This document shows positions 41,233 through 50,164 of a DNA stretch of 64,000 nucleotides, piece after piece. Within the stretch, counting starts at the first letter, position 1; every line of letters begins with the position of its first letter. The stretch comes from Nocardioides campestrisoli (GTDB lineage Bacteria > Actinomycetota > Actinomycetes > Propionibacteriales > Nocardioidaceae): NCBI RefSeq assembly GCF_013624435.2, contig NZ_CP061768.1, positions 4,142,297-4,206,296 of the forward strand, written 5' to 3'. The translations under genes were made by a program, and so were the position numbers. The notes below the pieces were generated by a model. It saw nothing but the letters and a program-made list of their open reading frames with translations. It was not told the origin of the DNA and did not search any database.

Positions 41233-42318
41233 ATGGGTTCGGTACGCGTGGCAATCGTGGGCGTGGGCAACTGCGCCACGTCGCTCGTGCAGGGCGTGGA
41301 GTACTACAAGGACGCCGACCCCGAGGGCACCGTCCCGGGTCTGATGCACGTCGTCTTCGGTGACTACCACGTCAAGGACGTCGAGTTCGTCGCGGCGTTC
41401 GACGTCGACGACAAGAAGGTCGGCAAGGACCTGTCCGAGGCCATCGGCGCCTCGGAGAACAACACCATCAAGATCTCCGACGTCCCCACCCTCGGTGTCG
41501 AGGTGCAGCGCGGCCCGACGATGGACGGTCTGGGCAAGTACTACCGGATGACCATCGAGGAGTCCGCCGCCGAGCCGGTCGACGTGGTCAAGGTGCTCAA
41601 GGACGCCCAGGTCGACGTCCTGGTCTCCTACCTGCCCGTGGGCTCGGAGCAGGCCGACAAGTTCTACGCCCAGTGCGCGATCGACGCCGGCGTGGCCTTC
41701 GTCAACGCGCTGCCCGTCTTCATCGCCTCGGACCCCGAGTGGGCCAAGAAGTTCGAGGACGCCGGCGTCCCGATCGTCGGCGACGACATCAAGTCCCAGG
41801 TCGGCGCCACCATCACCCACCGGGTGATGGCCAAGCTGTTCGAGGACCGCGGCGTCACGCTGGACCGCACCTACCAGCTCAACGTCGGCGGCAACATGGA
41901 CTTCAAGAACATGCTCGAGCGTGAGCGCCTGGAGTCCAAGAAGATCTCCAAGACCCAGGCCGTCACCTCCAACCTGGAGGGCCCGCTCGCCGGCGCGACC
42001 GCGGACGACCGCAACGTGCACATCGGCCCGTCGGACTACGTGGCCTGGCTCGACGACCGCAAGTGGGCCTACGTGCGGCTCGAGGGTCGCGCGTTCGGCG
42101 ACGTGCCGCTCAACCTGGAGTACAAGCTCGAGGTCTGGGACTCCCCCAACTCGGCCGGCATCATCATCGACGCCGTCCGTGCGGCGAAGATCGCCAAGGA
42201 CCGCGGCATCGGCGGCCCGATCATCCCGGCCTCGGCCTACCTGATGAAGTCCCCGCCGGTGCAGATCCCCGACGAGGAGGGTCGCACCCAGCTCGAGGCG
42301 TTCATCCGCGGCGAGTGA
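41233..42318 (+). CDS. ino1: Myo-inositol-1-phosphate synthase
   Basis: A 361-residue NAD-dependent enzyme converting glucose-6-phosphate to inositol-1-phosphate, the first step to phosphatidylinositol and mycothiol in actinobacteria. Visible blocks: VAIVGVGNCATSLVQG (NAD), VNALPVFIASDPEW, VGDDIKSQVGATITHR and LNVGGNMDFKNM. The ATG at 41233 is preceded by AGAGGAAAG. The length is that of the short bacterial form. A strong hairpin ends the unit. Confidence 0.97.
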   Translation: MGSVRVAIVGVGNCATSLVQGVEYYKDADPEGTVPGLMHVVFGDYHVKDVEFVAAFDVDDKKVGKDLSEAIGASENNTIKISDVPTLGVEVQRGPTMDGLGKYYRMTIEESAAEPVDVVKVLKDAQVDVLVSYLPVGSEQADKFYAQCAIDAGVAFVNALPVFIASDPEWAKKFEDAGVPIVGDDIKSQVGATITHRVMAKLFEDRGVTLDRTYQLNVGGNMDFKNMLERERLESKKISKTQAVTSNLEGPLAGATADDRNVHIGPSDYVAWLDDRKWAYVRLEGRAFGDVPLNLEYKLEVWDSPNSAGIIIDAVRAAKIAKDRGIGGPIIPASAYLMKSPPVQIPDEEGRTQLEAFIRGE

Positions 42319-42332
42319 CCTAGCCCGACGTA

Positions 42333-42375
42333 CGACGAGGACCCGTCAGCCCTGGGGGTTGGCGGGTCCTCGTCG
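42333..42375 (+). terminator. Hairpin terminator after ino1
   Basis: CGACGAGGACCCGTCAGCC pairs with GGTTGGCGGGTCCTCGTCG with two mismatched or wobble pairs over 19 bases, loop CTGGG. It lies 14 bases after the ino1 stop. Confidence 0.85.
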
Positions 42376-42459
42376 TTCGCGCGCGCTCCGACCTTCGGGA
42401 CGTCATCGCCGCTCCTGGTCGCACGCGACCGCGTGGTGCCGGCCGGCGAGGCGGGAGAC

Positions 42460-42527
42460 ACTTGTGTCGAGTCCTTGACACAAGTTGCCACCACTGCCAT
42501 CTTTTGTGCCATGTCCTTGGCACAAAA
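42460..42527 (+). promoter_or_regulatory. Twin operator palindromes with promoter, gntR/membrane-protein operon
   Basis: Site 1 (42460-42485): ACTTGTGTC, 8 bases, GACACAAGT. Site 2 (42502-42527): TTTTGTGCC, 8 bases, GGCACAAAA. Both arms are perfect, both share TTGTGNC-N8-GNCACAA, and the centres are 42 bases apart, four helical turns. TTGACA (42475-42480), a 17-base spacer and CATCTT (42498-42503) lie between them and would start a transcript at about the ATG 42511 inside site 2. Probable binding sites of the GntR protein encoded in the same operon. Confidence 0.7.
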
Positions 42528-43440
42528 CGACGAGCTCGCCCCGCTGCTGCCTGGGCCGCTCGAGCTGGTCCTCGGCCTCGGCCTGCTCCTGGTCCCGCTG
42601 CTCCTGCTGGGCCTGCTGGTACGCCGACGCGGCGCCCGCCGACTGGGGCGCGAGGCGCGGCTGGTGGCGCTGGTGCGCGGGACGGGCATCCTCCTCGGCG
42701 CCGCTCTGGCCGTCAGCCAGCTGTCCGACGGCGGGATCGTGCCCTCCCCGGGTCTATGGGTCGACGCCATCCACGCGCCGATCCTCTTCGGGCTGGCCAC
42801 CCTCCTCGCGGCCGTGCTCGGCGAGCTGGTCGTCCGGCCGCGCTTCGACGCCGGTCCACGCACCGCCGACCTGCGACCGCGCCGGGTCCGTGACTTCCTG
42901 CCCCCGGGGCTGACCCGGCTCGTGGCCGGGCTCGGCGTCTGCGCGGCGGCCCTGTGCAGCTTCACCTGGCTCACCGCCTCGGCAGACGACATGGGCCGGG
43001 ACGGCCGGGCGCTGTGGGCCGCCTGCACGGCCGCCGTGTCGTCCACACGGAGCCCCTACCCCGGGTCCTTCTACGTGGTGCCCTACGCCCTGGGCGTCGC
43101 GGTGGCGCTCGCCGTGGCAGCCGCGGCGGCATGGCAGGTCACCCGCCGCCCCCTCGGCGGGACACCGGCCGAGGCCGACCACCACCGACGTACGTCGATG
43201 CAGGCGATCGTGGGAGCTCTCGGGGTGGTCGTCTCCGCGCCGATGATCGGCCTCGCCCTGGTGGCCGGCACCACGCTGCTCCAGCACGCCTGCCCCCGGC
43301 CGGGGTGGGGAGCCGTCGGCTGCCTGGCGCTGGCCGTGGGGGCGCTCGCCCTCGTCGCGCTCGTCGCCTCGCTGGTCGCGCTGCTCACACCGCCCGCTCC
43401 TCGGCCGGTCGTCCGGGAGCAGGAGACCGCGCGTGCCTGA
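42511..43440 (+). CDS. Multi-pass membrane protein, unknown function
   Basis: A 309-residue protein with about seven hydrophobic segments, for example LELVLGLGLLLVPLLLLGLL, VRGTGILLGAALAV and AIVGALGVVVSAPMIGLALV. I recognise no family. The ATG at 42511 lies in the spacer of the second operator with no ribosome site, consistent with a leaderless mRNA; the longer frame upstream was rejected. It overlaps the GntR regulator gene by 8 bases, so the two form one operon. By analogy with YtrA-type operons it may be a transport or stress membrane protein. Confidence 0.7.
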   Translation: MSLAQNDELAPLLPGPLELVLGLGLLLVPLLLLGLLVRRRGARRLGREARLVALVRGTGILLGAALAVSQLSDGGIVPSPGLWVDAIHAPILFGLATLLAAVLGELVVRPRFDAGPRTADLRPRRVRDFLPPGLTRLVAGLGVCAAALCSFTWLTASADDMGRDGRALWAACTAAVSSTRSPYPGSFYVVPYALGVAVALAVAAAAAWQVTRRPLGGTPAEADHHRRTSMQAIVGALGVVVSAPMIGLALVAGTTLLQHACPRPGWGAVGCLALAVGALALVALVASLVALLTPPAPRPVVREQETARA

Positions 43441-43828
43441 CGCGGCTCTCCAGGTCGACCCGCGGGACCCGACACCGCCGTACGAGCAGGTGCGCCGGCA
43501 GCTGGAGGACCTGATCCGGGCGGGGATCCTGCGGGCGGGTGACCGGTTGCCCCCGCTGCGCCAGCTCGCAGGCGACCTCGGGTTGGCGGTCGGCACGGTG
43601 GGCCGGGCCTACGCAGAGCTGGAGACCCAAGGGCTGGTCGTCTCCCGTCGGGGAGCCGGCACCCGGGTCGCCGACGCCGTGACGCCCGGCCCGGATGCGG
43701 TGCTCCGCCAGCTGACCCGAGACTTCCTGGCCCGCGCCCAGGCGATCGGGGTCGGTCCCCGGACCGCGCTGGACGCCGTGCGGACGGCGGTGGAGGGCGA
43801 GACCTTCGCGAGACCAGACCGGGACTGA
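43433..43828 (+). CDS. GntR-family regulator (YtrA-like)
   Basis: A 131-residue protein with the GntR winged helix at the N-terminus (PPYEQVRRQLEDLIRAGIL, RAGDRLPPLRQLAGDLGLAV) and only a short helical C-terminal part, as in the YtrA subfamily, which lacks a large effector domain. The GTG at 43433 overlaps the end of the membrane-protein gene. It is the likely binder of the twin palindromes upstream of the operon; YtrA-type regulators usually repress their own operon. Confidence 0.9.
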   Translation: MPDAALQVDPRDPTPPYEQVRRQLEDLIRAGILRAGDRLPPLRQLAGDLGLAVGTVGRAYAELETQGLVVSRRGAGTRVADAVTPGPDAVLRQLTRDFLARAQAIGVGPRTALDAVRTAVEGETFARPDRD

Positions 43829-43844
43829 CGCCCGCAGGCCCCGG

Positions 43845-44357
43845 TCAGCGCCCGGGCACCGCCTCGGCCTCGGCCTTGATCCGCGCCAGCGTCTGCCGCA
43901 TGCCCGCGCGCAGCTCGTCCTGGAAGGTGACCTGGCCGCCCATGAACCGGTCGACCAGCTTCCGGGAGAGGTCGCTGGTGCCCTGCTGCGCCTCGCGCCG
44001 CTGGACGATTCGGGTGCCGTCGGCCTCCGTGCCGTCGACCCCGGCCGCCGGCTCGAGGGTGAAGGACCACGTGGTGCCGTTCTCCTTGATCTTGAACGCG
44101 ATCTCCCGGGTCGGCTCGAACCGCACGACCTTCGCCTGGGTCGGCCAGACCAGCAGGCCGCGCCGGTTGACGTTGACCATCCGGCTGCCCAGCCGCACTG
44201 GGCGTCCGCCGCGCAGGATGCTCCGGACCACCTGCGGGCTCCACCGCGACATCCGGGGCAGGTCGGAGACCAGCGCCCAGACCCGGTCGGGCGTGGCCCG
44301 CACGTCGATCGTCTGCTCGAGGAGGGGCTCGACCTGGTCTGCGCTGGACGTCGTCAT
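43845..44357 (-). CDS. SRPBCC family protein
   Basis: A 170-residue protein with the START-like opening LLEQTIDVRATPDRVWALVSD followed by MSRWSPQVV, typical of polyketide-cyclase/dehydrase-type SRPBCC proteins that hold a hydrophobic ligand. The final helix (VTFQDELRAGMRQTLARIKA) closes the fold. It converges with the gntR operon. The ligand is unknown. No enzyme partner lies next to it. Confidence 0.88.
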   Translation of the reverse strand: MTTSSADQVEPLLEQTIDVRATPDRVWALVSDLPRMSRWSPQVVRSILRGGRPVRLGSRMVNVNRRGLLVWPTQAKVVRFEPTREIAFKIKENGTTWSFTLEPAAGVDGTEADGTRIVQRREAQQGTSDLSRKLVDRFMGGQVTFQDELRAGMRQTLARIKAEAEAVPGR

Positions 44358-44516
44358 CCGGGCAATCTAGAGGACGGGTGGGCAGCGCGCGAGGCGTGTC
44401 CGGAGCGGCCGCGGCGGCGTACGCGGCGTACGGCGGCAGGGGCCGAGGGAGGCTCGGCGTGAACTTCGTACTGGTTCCACGTGGTTGGCACGGGTCGTAT
44501 GCGTCACTAAGTCCGG

Positions 44517-44540
44517 GAATCCCCGGCTGTGCGGGGATTC
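44517..44540. terminator. Short hairpin downstream of cca
   Basis: GAATCCCC pairs perfectly with GGGGATTC around GGCTGTGC, 28 bases beyond the cca stop. Suitable as a weak terminator for the leftward cca gene. The rest of 44358-44568 holds only an imperfect parS-like motif at 44473-44488 (GGTTCCACGTGGTTGG). Confidence 0.5.
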
Positions 44541-44568
44541 GTGAGGACCAAGCAGCCCACCAGCAGGG

Positions 44569-46038
44569 TCAGGCCTGGCGCTGCCCCCACCAGGCCAGCA
44601 GCGCGGCCCGCGCCGCCTCCTCGTCCTGGGGGCCCTCGTCCATCCGGAGCTCGAGCAGGAACTTGTAGGCCTCGCCGACCTCGCGACCGGGGCCGATGCC
44701 GAGGATCTCCATGATCTGCGTCCCGTCGAGGTCGGGACGGATGGAGGCGAGCTCCTCCTCCTCGGAGAGCCGCTCGATCCGCGCCTCCAGGTCGTCGTAG
44801 GTACGCCGCAGCCGCGCCGCCTTGCGGGCGTTGCGGGTGGTGCAGTCGGCGCGGGTGAGGATGTGCAGCCGCTCCAGCTGGTCGCCTGCGTCGCGGACGT
44901 AGCGGCGTACGGCGGAGTCGGTCCACTCCCCGGAGCCGTAGCCGTGGAAGCGCAGGTGCAGCTCGACCAGCTTGCTGACTGCCTCGATCTCGTCGTTGGA
45001 GAACCGCAGCGCCTTCATCCGCTTCCGGGTGATCTTGGCGCCGACCACGTCGTGGTGGTGGAAGGTGACCGTGCCGTCGCCGACGAACTTGCGGGTCCGG
45101 GGCTTGCCCACGTCGTGCATGAGCGCGGCGAACCGGGAGACGAAGTCCGGGCGCGGCGGCTCGCCGTCGGGCGTGAGCCGCTCCTCCATCTCGATCGCCT
45201 GCTCCAGCACCGTGAGGGTGTGCTCGTAGACGTCCTTGTGCCGGTGGTGCTCGTCACTCTCCAGCGCCAGCGCCGGCAGCTCGGGCAGCACGTGGTCGGC
45301 CAGGCCGGTCTCGACCAGCAGGGTCAGCCCACGGCGCGGGAACGGCGCGCAGACCAGCTTGACCAGCTCGTCGCGGACCCGCTCGGCGGAGATGATCTCG
45401 ATCCGCCCCGCCATCGCCCGCATCGCCTCGACCACCTCGGGGGCGACCGTGAAACCGAGCTGGGCGGAGAACCGGGCCGCACGCATCATCCGCAGCGGGT
45501 CGTCGGAGAAGGAGTCCTCCGGGCGCCCCGGCGTACGCAGCACCCGGTGCGCGAGGTCGACCACCCCGCCGTACGGGTCCTCGAAGCGGCGGTCGGGGAT
45601 GCTCACCGCCATCGCGTTGACCGTGAAGTCGCGTCGTCCCAGGTCACCGGCGAGGGAGTCGCCGAAGTCCACGTCGGGCTTGCGGGAGCTCGGGTCGTAG
45701 GTCTCGGAGCGGAAGGTGGTGATCTCCACCTGCCACTCGCCCTTGCGGCAGCCGATCGTGCCGAACGCGCGGCCCATGTCCCACACGGCGTCCGCCCAGC
45801 CCTTGAGCAGCCGCTCGGTCTGCTCCGGTCGGGCGTCCGTGGTGAAGTCCAGGTCGTTCTGGAGGCGGCCGAGCATGGCGTCGCGGACCGGCCCGCCGAC
45901 CAGGTAGAGCTCGTGCCCGGCGCCGGCGAAGCGAGCGCCCAGCTCATTGATGACGGCACCGATCCGGTCCAGCTCGGCGGCGACCGCCTGCTGCACCTGG
46001 GCCATGCTCAACGGGGGAAGGGGAGGGGCGTCGGACAC
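44569..46038 (-). CDS. cca: CCA tRNA nucleotidyltransferase (PcnA/Cca type with HD domain)
   Basis: About 489 residues. The nucleotidyltransferase head has LYLVGGPVRDAMLGR and LDFTTDARPEQ, then RRDFTVNAMAVS and an RNA-binding arm (DDPLRMMRAARFSAQLGF). An HD domain follows (ALMHDVGKPRTR). It adds or repairs the CCA end of tRNAs. I place the start at the GTG 46038 because TAGACT (46052-46047) lies 8 bases upstream, fitting a leaderless mRNA, and the ATG at 46005 has no ribosome site; either is possible. An ATG at 46068 would leave no room for the divergent promoter. Confidence 0.92.
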   Translation of the reverse strand: MSDAPPLPPLSMAQVQQAVAAELDRIGAVINELGARFAGAGHELYLVGGPVRDAMLGRLQNDLDFTTDARPEQTERLLKGWADAVWDMGRAFGTIGCRKGEWQVEITTFRSETYDPSSRKPDVDFGDSLAGDLGRRDFTVNAMAVSIPDRRFEDPYGGVVDLAHRVLRTPGRPEDSFSDDPLRMMRAARFSAQLGFTVAPEVVEAMRAMAGRIEIISAERVRDELVKLVCAPFPRRGLTLLVETGLADHVLPELPALALESDEHHRHKDVYEHTLTVLEQAIEMEERLTPDGEPPRPDFVSRFAALMHDVGKPRTRKFVGDGTVTFHHHDVVGAKITRKRMKALRFSNDEIEAVSKLVELHLRFHGYGSGEWTDSAVRRYVRDAGDQLERLHILTRADCTTRNARKAARLRRTYDDLEARIERLSEEEELASIRPDLDGTQIMEILGIGPGREVGEAYKFLLELRMDEGPQDEEAARAALLAWWGQRQA

Positions 46039-46046
46039 GAGGAACG

Positions 46047-46065
46047 AGTCTAGGCGCACTAGAGT
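46047..46065. promoter_or_regulatory. Back-to-back -10 elements for cca and the DUF6049 gene
   Basis: TAGACT on the minus strand (46052-46047) lies 8 bases before GTG 46038. TAGAGT on the plus strand (46060-46065) lies 6 bases before GTG 46072. Both distances suit leaderless transcripts, and neither gene has a ribosome binding site. The two genes would thus be fired from overlapping divergent promoters. Confidence 0.5.
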
Positions 46066-46071
46066 CATGGG

Positions 46072-48441
46072 GTGCTTCGCCGTCGACCGCTCCCGTCCGC
46101 CCTCCGGGCCCGGGCGAGCCTCGCGGCGGCCCTGCTGATGCTGGTCGCGAGCGTCCCGCTCGGCTCCTGGGCGGCGCCCTCGGCCTCCGCGGCCCCCGAC
46201 GACGGGGCCGACCCGCTGCAGATGGAGATCACCGAGCTCACCCCCTCGGTGCCGGCGGCCGACGACCTCGTGCAGATCTCCGGGACGGTCACCAACAGCA
46301 GCCGTGAGGTGTGGACGACGATCAACGTGCACGCCTTCCACTCCCTCACCCCGATCCTCGACTCCCCCACGCTGGCGCTGGCCGCGACCATGCCCGAGGA
46401 GGAGGTCCTCGGCCCGCGCATCGTCGACCCCGGCACCTTCCAGACGATCCCCCAGCTCGCGCCCGGGGAGTCCGCGGAGTTCACCGTGCTGGTGCCGCCG
46501 GGCTCGCTGGCCGGCGGGGACGGCGTCTACTGGGCGGGCGTGCACGCCATCGGCCAGACCGAGACCCAGGTCCGCGACGGGTCCGCCGACGGCCGGGCCC
46601 GCACGTTCCTGCCGGTCGTCACCGACCGCCGCCCCCGGCTGGACGCCGCGGTGATCCTGCCGCTGCGGGCCCCGATCCAGCACACCCCCGCGGGCCGGAT
46701 CGCCCGACCGGCCGCGTGGGCCAAGCTGCTCGGTCCCGGCGGCCGGCTGCGCAACCTGCTGGAGGCCGGCCAGGCGGCCGGCGACCGGCCGGTGACGTGG
46801 CTGCTCGACCCGGCCGTGCCGCACGCGGTGATGAAGCTGGCCGCGGGCAACCCGCCGGCCAGCACCGCCCCGCTCCCCGACGCGACGGCCGAGGAGGGCG
46901 GAGACGACTCCGGCGACGGCTCCGAGGGCGAGACCGACGACTCCGGCGGTGCCGCCGGGACCGACGGGGAGACCCCCGCCCCGCCGCCCACCGACCCCAC
47001 CCAGTCCGTCCCCGAGCCCGAGGACGGCGAGCCGGCCAAGGAACCGAGCCCGCAGCAGGTGGCGGCAGCCGCCGCGGCCCAGGGGTGGCTCGAGCTGTTC
47101 AAGGCGGAGATGAGCCAGCACCCCGTGCTCGCCCTGCCGTACGGCGACGTCGACGCCTCGGCGCTCCAGGAGCGCGCGCCCGAGCTCCTCGCGCTCGCCC
47201 GCACGCACTCCGACCAGGTGCTCGCCGAGCTGGGGATCAGCGCCACCCCGGTGCTCGCCCCGCCGGACGGCTGGCTGTCGCCGGAGGCGATCGCCGCCAC
47301 CACCCCGGAGACCGGGATCCTGCTCAGCGACCGGGCGCTCCAGGACCCGCTGGGCCAGACGCCCAGCACGGGACGCATCCTCGACCGCACCTTCGCCACC
47401 AGCTCCTCCGGGATCGCCGCCGGGGGGCCGGGACCGGAACGCGCGTCCGGCGCCATCGCGGTGCGCCAGCGGGTGGTGAGCGAGGCGGCCCTGCAGATGC
47501 TCGTCGACGACCGCTCGCCCCTGGTGATCGCCCCGCCCCCGAGCTGGGACCCCGCCACCGGCTCCGAGCAGCTCTACTCCACCTTCGTCCGGGGCCTGCT
47601 CAAGCTCCGCCCCTTGAGCGACGTGATCGGCGCCGAGGCGCTCACCGCGCCGCTGAGCAGCCCCGCGCCGGGGCAGTCCCTGCCCGACGACGCGTTGGTG
47701 TGGACCGACGCCCAGCGCGAGGCGCTGCTGCCGGGCGCCAGCATCTCGGTGGTCGAGGAGCAGCTCGAGCGCGCCCGGCTGCTCGAGGGCGTGCTCAGCC
47801 GCCCCTCGCCCCTGGTCTCCTCGGTGCTCGAGGCCGCGCTGCCCAGCCTCTCCTACTTCGCCCGGCGCGATGCCGGCACCTGGCGCCAGCGCACCGTGCG
47901 CGCCACCGACTGGCTCGACGACCGGCTGGAGTCGATCCGGATCGAGACCCCGCTGCGGGCGACCCTGTCCAGCGACCGCGGCACCCTGGGCGTCACCATC
48001 GTCAACGACCTCGACGTCTCGGTCACGGTGCGGATCGCCGCCAGCAGCCCCGGCGGCCTGCTGATCGAGGAGCAGGAGCCGCTCACCCTGGCGCCGCAGT
48101 CCCGGCGCCGGATGCGACTCCAGGCCACCGCCACCCGGGAGGGCAAGCAGGAACTGACCCTGCGGGTCACCGACCAGGAGGGTGTCCCGCTCGGGTCGGT
48201 GGCCAGCTACCCGGTCCGCACCTCGCAGGTCAGCGGCATCCTCTGGGTGATCATGGGCGCCGGCGCGGCGCTGCTCTTCGGAGCCATCGGCGTCCGGCTG
48301 GCCCGCGGCAACCGCGCCACCCGGCGCGAGCAGGCCGAGGAGCTCGAGGAGCCCGGCGAGCCCGGTGAGCGCGGCGAGCCCGATGAGCCCGAGACCCAGG
48401 ACCCGGCCCCCGAGCCCGAGACCCAGGAGGCCCGCGGGTGA
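46072..48441 (+). CDS. Secreted/membrane DUF6049 family protein of the murJ cluster
   Basis: A 789-residue protein with a signal peptide (LRARASLAAALLMLVASVPL, cleavage near SASA), a large extracytoplasmic part with beta-rich sections at both ends (LVQISGTVTNSSREVW; LGVTIVNDLDVSVTVRI), an acidic Gly/Ser/Pro linker around 265-320, one membrane segment near 725 (ILWVIMGAGAALLFGAIGV), and a Glu/Pro-rich cytoplasmic tail. It is the equivalent of the gene that always precedes murJ in actinobacteria. It overlaps murJ by 4 bases (GTGA). Function unknown, presumably in wall synthesis. Confidence 0.88.
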   Translation: MLRRRPLPSALRARASLAAALLMLVASVPLGSWAAPSASAAPDDGADPLQMEITELTPSVPAADDLVQISGTVTNSSREVWTTINVHAFHSLTPILDSPTLALAATMPEEEVLGPRIVDPGTFQTIPQLAPGESAEFTVLVPPGSLAGGDGVYWAGVHAIGQTETQVRDGSADGRARTFLPVVTDRRPRLDAAVILPLRAPIQHTPAGRIARPAAWAKLLGPGGRLRNLLEAGQAAGDRPVTWLLDPAVPHAVMKLAAGNPPASTAPLPDATAEEGGDDSGDGSEGETDDSGGAAGTDGETPAPPPTDPTQSVPEPEDGEPAKEPSPQQVAAAAAAQGWLELFKAEMSQHPVLALPYGDVDASALQERAPELLALARTHSDQVLAELGISATPVLAPPDGWLSPEAIAATTPETGILLSDRALQDPLGQTPSTGRILDRTFATSSSGIAAGGPGPERASGAIAVRQRVVSEAALQMLVDDRSPLVIAPPPSWDPATGSEQLYSTFVRGLLKLRPLSDVIGAEALTAPLSSPAPGQSLPDDALVWTDAQREALLPGASISVVEEQLERARLLEGVLSRPSPLVSSVLEAALPSLSYFARRDAGTWRQRTVRATDWLDDRLESIRIETPLRATLSSDRGTLGVTIVNDLDVSVTVRIAASSPGGLLIEEQEPLTLAPQSRRRMRLQATATREGKQELTLRVTDQEGVPLGSVASYPVRTSQVSGILWVIMGAGAALLFGAIGVRLARGNRATRREQAEELEEPGEPGERGEPDEPETQDPAPEPETQEARG

Positions 48442-50108
48442 GCGAGTCGCCCCCCGACGTCGAACGCCGCAGCATCGCCCGCAACAGCGCGGTGATGGCC
48501 GCGGGCACCCTCTTCTCCCGGATCTCGGGCTACCTGCGCTCGGCCCTGCTGGTCGCCACCCTGGGCAGCCTGCTGCACGCCGACCTGTTCAACGTCGCCA
48601 ACACCATCCCCAACGCCCTCTACATCCTGCTCGCGGGCGGTGTCTTCAACGCGGTGCTGGTGCCCCAGCTGGTCCGCGCGCTGAAGCACGACGAGGACGC
48701 GGGAGCGGCGTACACCAGCCGGATCATCACCCTGGCGGCGATCTTCCTGGGCGCGGTGAGCGTGCTGCTCGTGGCGGCGGCGCCGTGGATCGTCGACCTC
48801 TACTTCGACGCCCGCCTCGACGACCCGGCGATGGCGGCCCAGCGGGACTCCGCCATCGCGTTCGCCCGGTTCTGCCTGCCGCAGGTCTTCTTCTACGGGA
48901 TGTTCGTGCTGGTCGGGCAGGTGCTCAACGCCCGTGGCACGTTCGGCCCGATGATGTGGGCGCCGATCGCCAACAACGTCATCTCCATCGGGATGCTGGT
49001 CACCTACTGGTTCGTCTACGGCCCGGCCGAGGGCGCGGAGAAGGTGGGGCCCTACTCGACCGGTCAGGAGCTGCTGCTCGGCCTCGGCTCGACCGCCGGC
49101 ATCGTGGTCCAGCTGCTGGTGCTGCTGCCGTACCTCAAGGCCGCCGGGTTCAGCTACCGCCCGCGGTTCGACTTCCGCGGCACCGGACTGGGCCACACGA
49201 TGAAGCTGGCGATCTGGACGATCCTGTTCGTCGTGGTCAACCAGATCACCTTCTGGCAGGTCACCCGCCTGGCCACCAGCGGCACGGTCGGGGGCGGCGA
49301 CGGCACCGGCCCGACGGTCTACGCCAACAGCATGCTGATCACGATGGTCCCGCACGCGATCATCACCGTCTCCCTGGCCACCGCGATCCTGCCGCGACTC
49401 TCGGCGTACGCCGCGGAGCACGACCTCGCTCACCTGGCCCGCACGCTGAGCGCGACGATGCGCAGCTCGCTGGCGATCGTGGTCCCGTTCGCGGCGCTGC
49501 TGCCGGTGCTGGCCCCCGACCTGGCGAACGCGGCGTACGGCTGGGGGGCGGGCGCCCCGGACGTCGACAACTACGTGCTGCCGATCTCCCTGTTCGGCAT
49601 CGGCCTGGTCTTCTTCACCGTGCACTACTTCACGCTCCGCGGCTTCTACGCGCTGGAGCAGACCCGCACCGTCTTCCTCATCCAGTGCGTCCTCGCGGCG
49701 GTCAACATCACCGCCGCGGTGCTGCTGGTGGGGCAGGCCTCCCCGCGCGACACCGTCCCCGCCCTGGTCACCGCCTATGGCTTGGCGTACGTCGTGGGCG
49801 CCAGCGTGAGCTTCTCGGTGCTGCGCCGGCGCGTGGGCGGCCTGGAGGTGGCCCGCCTGGTGCGGTTCGGCGCCCGGCTGCTCCTGGTGGTGGCGCTCTC
49901 CACTGCGGCCGCCTGGCTCGCCGCGCTCGCCCTCGGCGGCCTCGGCGAGCAGCCGCACCCGGTGGTCTCCGTGGGCCGCGCCGGCGTGGTCGGCGTGGTC
50001 GACGTGGCGGTCTTCCTGGTCCTGGCCAGGGTGCTCCGGCTGGGCGAGGTGACCGAGCTGGTGGATCCGGTGATGGACACGGTCCGCCGACGCCTGCGCG
50101 CGCGCTGA
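48438..50108 (+). CDS. murJ: Lipid II flippase MurJ
   Basis: A 556-residue membrane protein with 14 predicted hydrophobic helices. Family blocks include MAAGTLFSRISGYLRSALL, DLFNVANTIPNALYILLAGG and VFNAVLVPQLVRAL, and the usual FFTVHYFTLRGFYALEQTRT. It moves lipid II to the outer face for peptidoglycan synthesis. In mycobacteria the equivalent protein is fused to a pseudokinase; here that domain is encoded by the next gene. The start overlaps the DUF6049 stop. Confidence 0.96.
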   Translation: MSESPPDVERRSIARNSAVMAAGTLFSRISGYLRSALLVATLGSLLHADLFNVANTIPNALYILLAGGVFNAVLVPQLVRALKHDEDAGAAYTSRIITLAAIFLGAVSVLLVAAAPWIVDLYFDARLDDPAMAAQRDSAIAFARFCLPQVFFYGMFVLVGQVLNARGTFGPMMWAPIANNVISIGMLVTYWFVYGPAEGAEKVGPYSTGQELLLGLGSTAGIVVQLLVLLPYLKAAGFSYRPRFDFRGTGLGHTMKLAIWTILFVVVNQITFWQVTRLATSGTVGGGDGTGPTVYANSMLITMVPHAIITVSLATAILPRLSAYAAEHDLAHLARTLSATMRSSLAIVVPFAALLPVLAPDLANAAYGWGAGAPDVDNYVLPISLFGIGLVFFTVHYFTLRGFYALEQTRTVFLIQCVLAAVNITAAVLLVGQASPRDTVPALVTAYGLAYVVGASVSFSVLRRRVGGLEVARLVRFGARLLLVVALSTAAAWLAALALGGLGEQPHPVVSVGRAGVVGVVDVAVFLVLARVLRLGEVTELVDPVMDTVRRRLRAR

Positions 50109-50164
50109 ACGCGCCGTACCATGACCCTGAGACCACCTGGCTGACCTGACATTCCTGGAGGACC

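Noticed and set aside
37909..42318. 1469-codon open frame on the + strand running through the GT87, PBP and padR region
   Set aside because: Only its last 361 codons (ino1) are real; the rest is the complement of the PBP and GT87 genes.
44473..44488. Additional parS site GGTTCCACGTGGTTGG
   Set aside because: One half matches, but the right arm has three mismatches; at best a degenerate site.
44517..44540. CCCCGGCTGTGCGGGG hairpin as an isolated CRISPR-like repeat
   Set aside because: Only the short palindromic core is similar; there is no second copy or spacer. Better read as a terminator-like hairpin.
46005..46068. ATG at 46068 as the cca start
   Set aside because: It would leave only 3 bases to the divergent start at 46072, with no space for either promoter, and adds residues not typical of the family.
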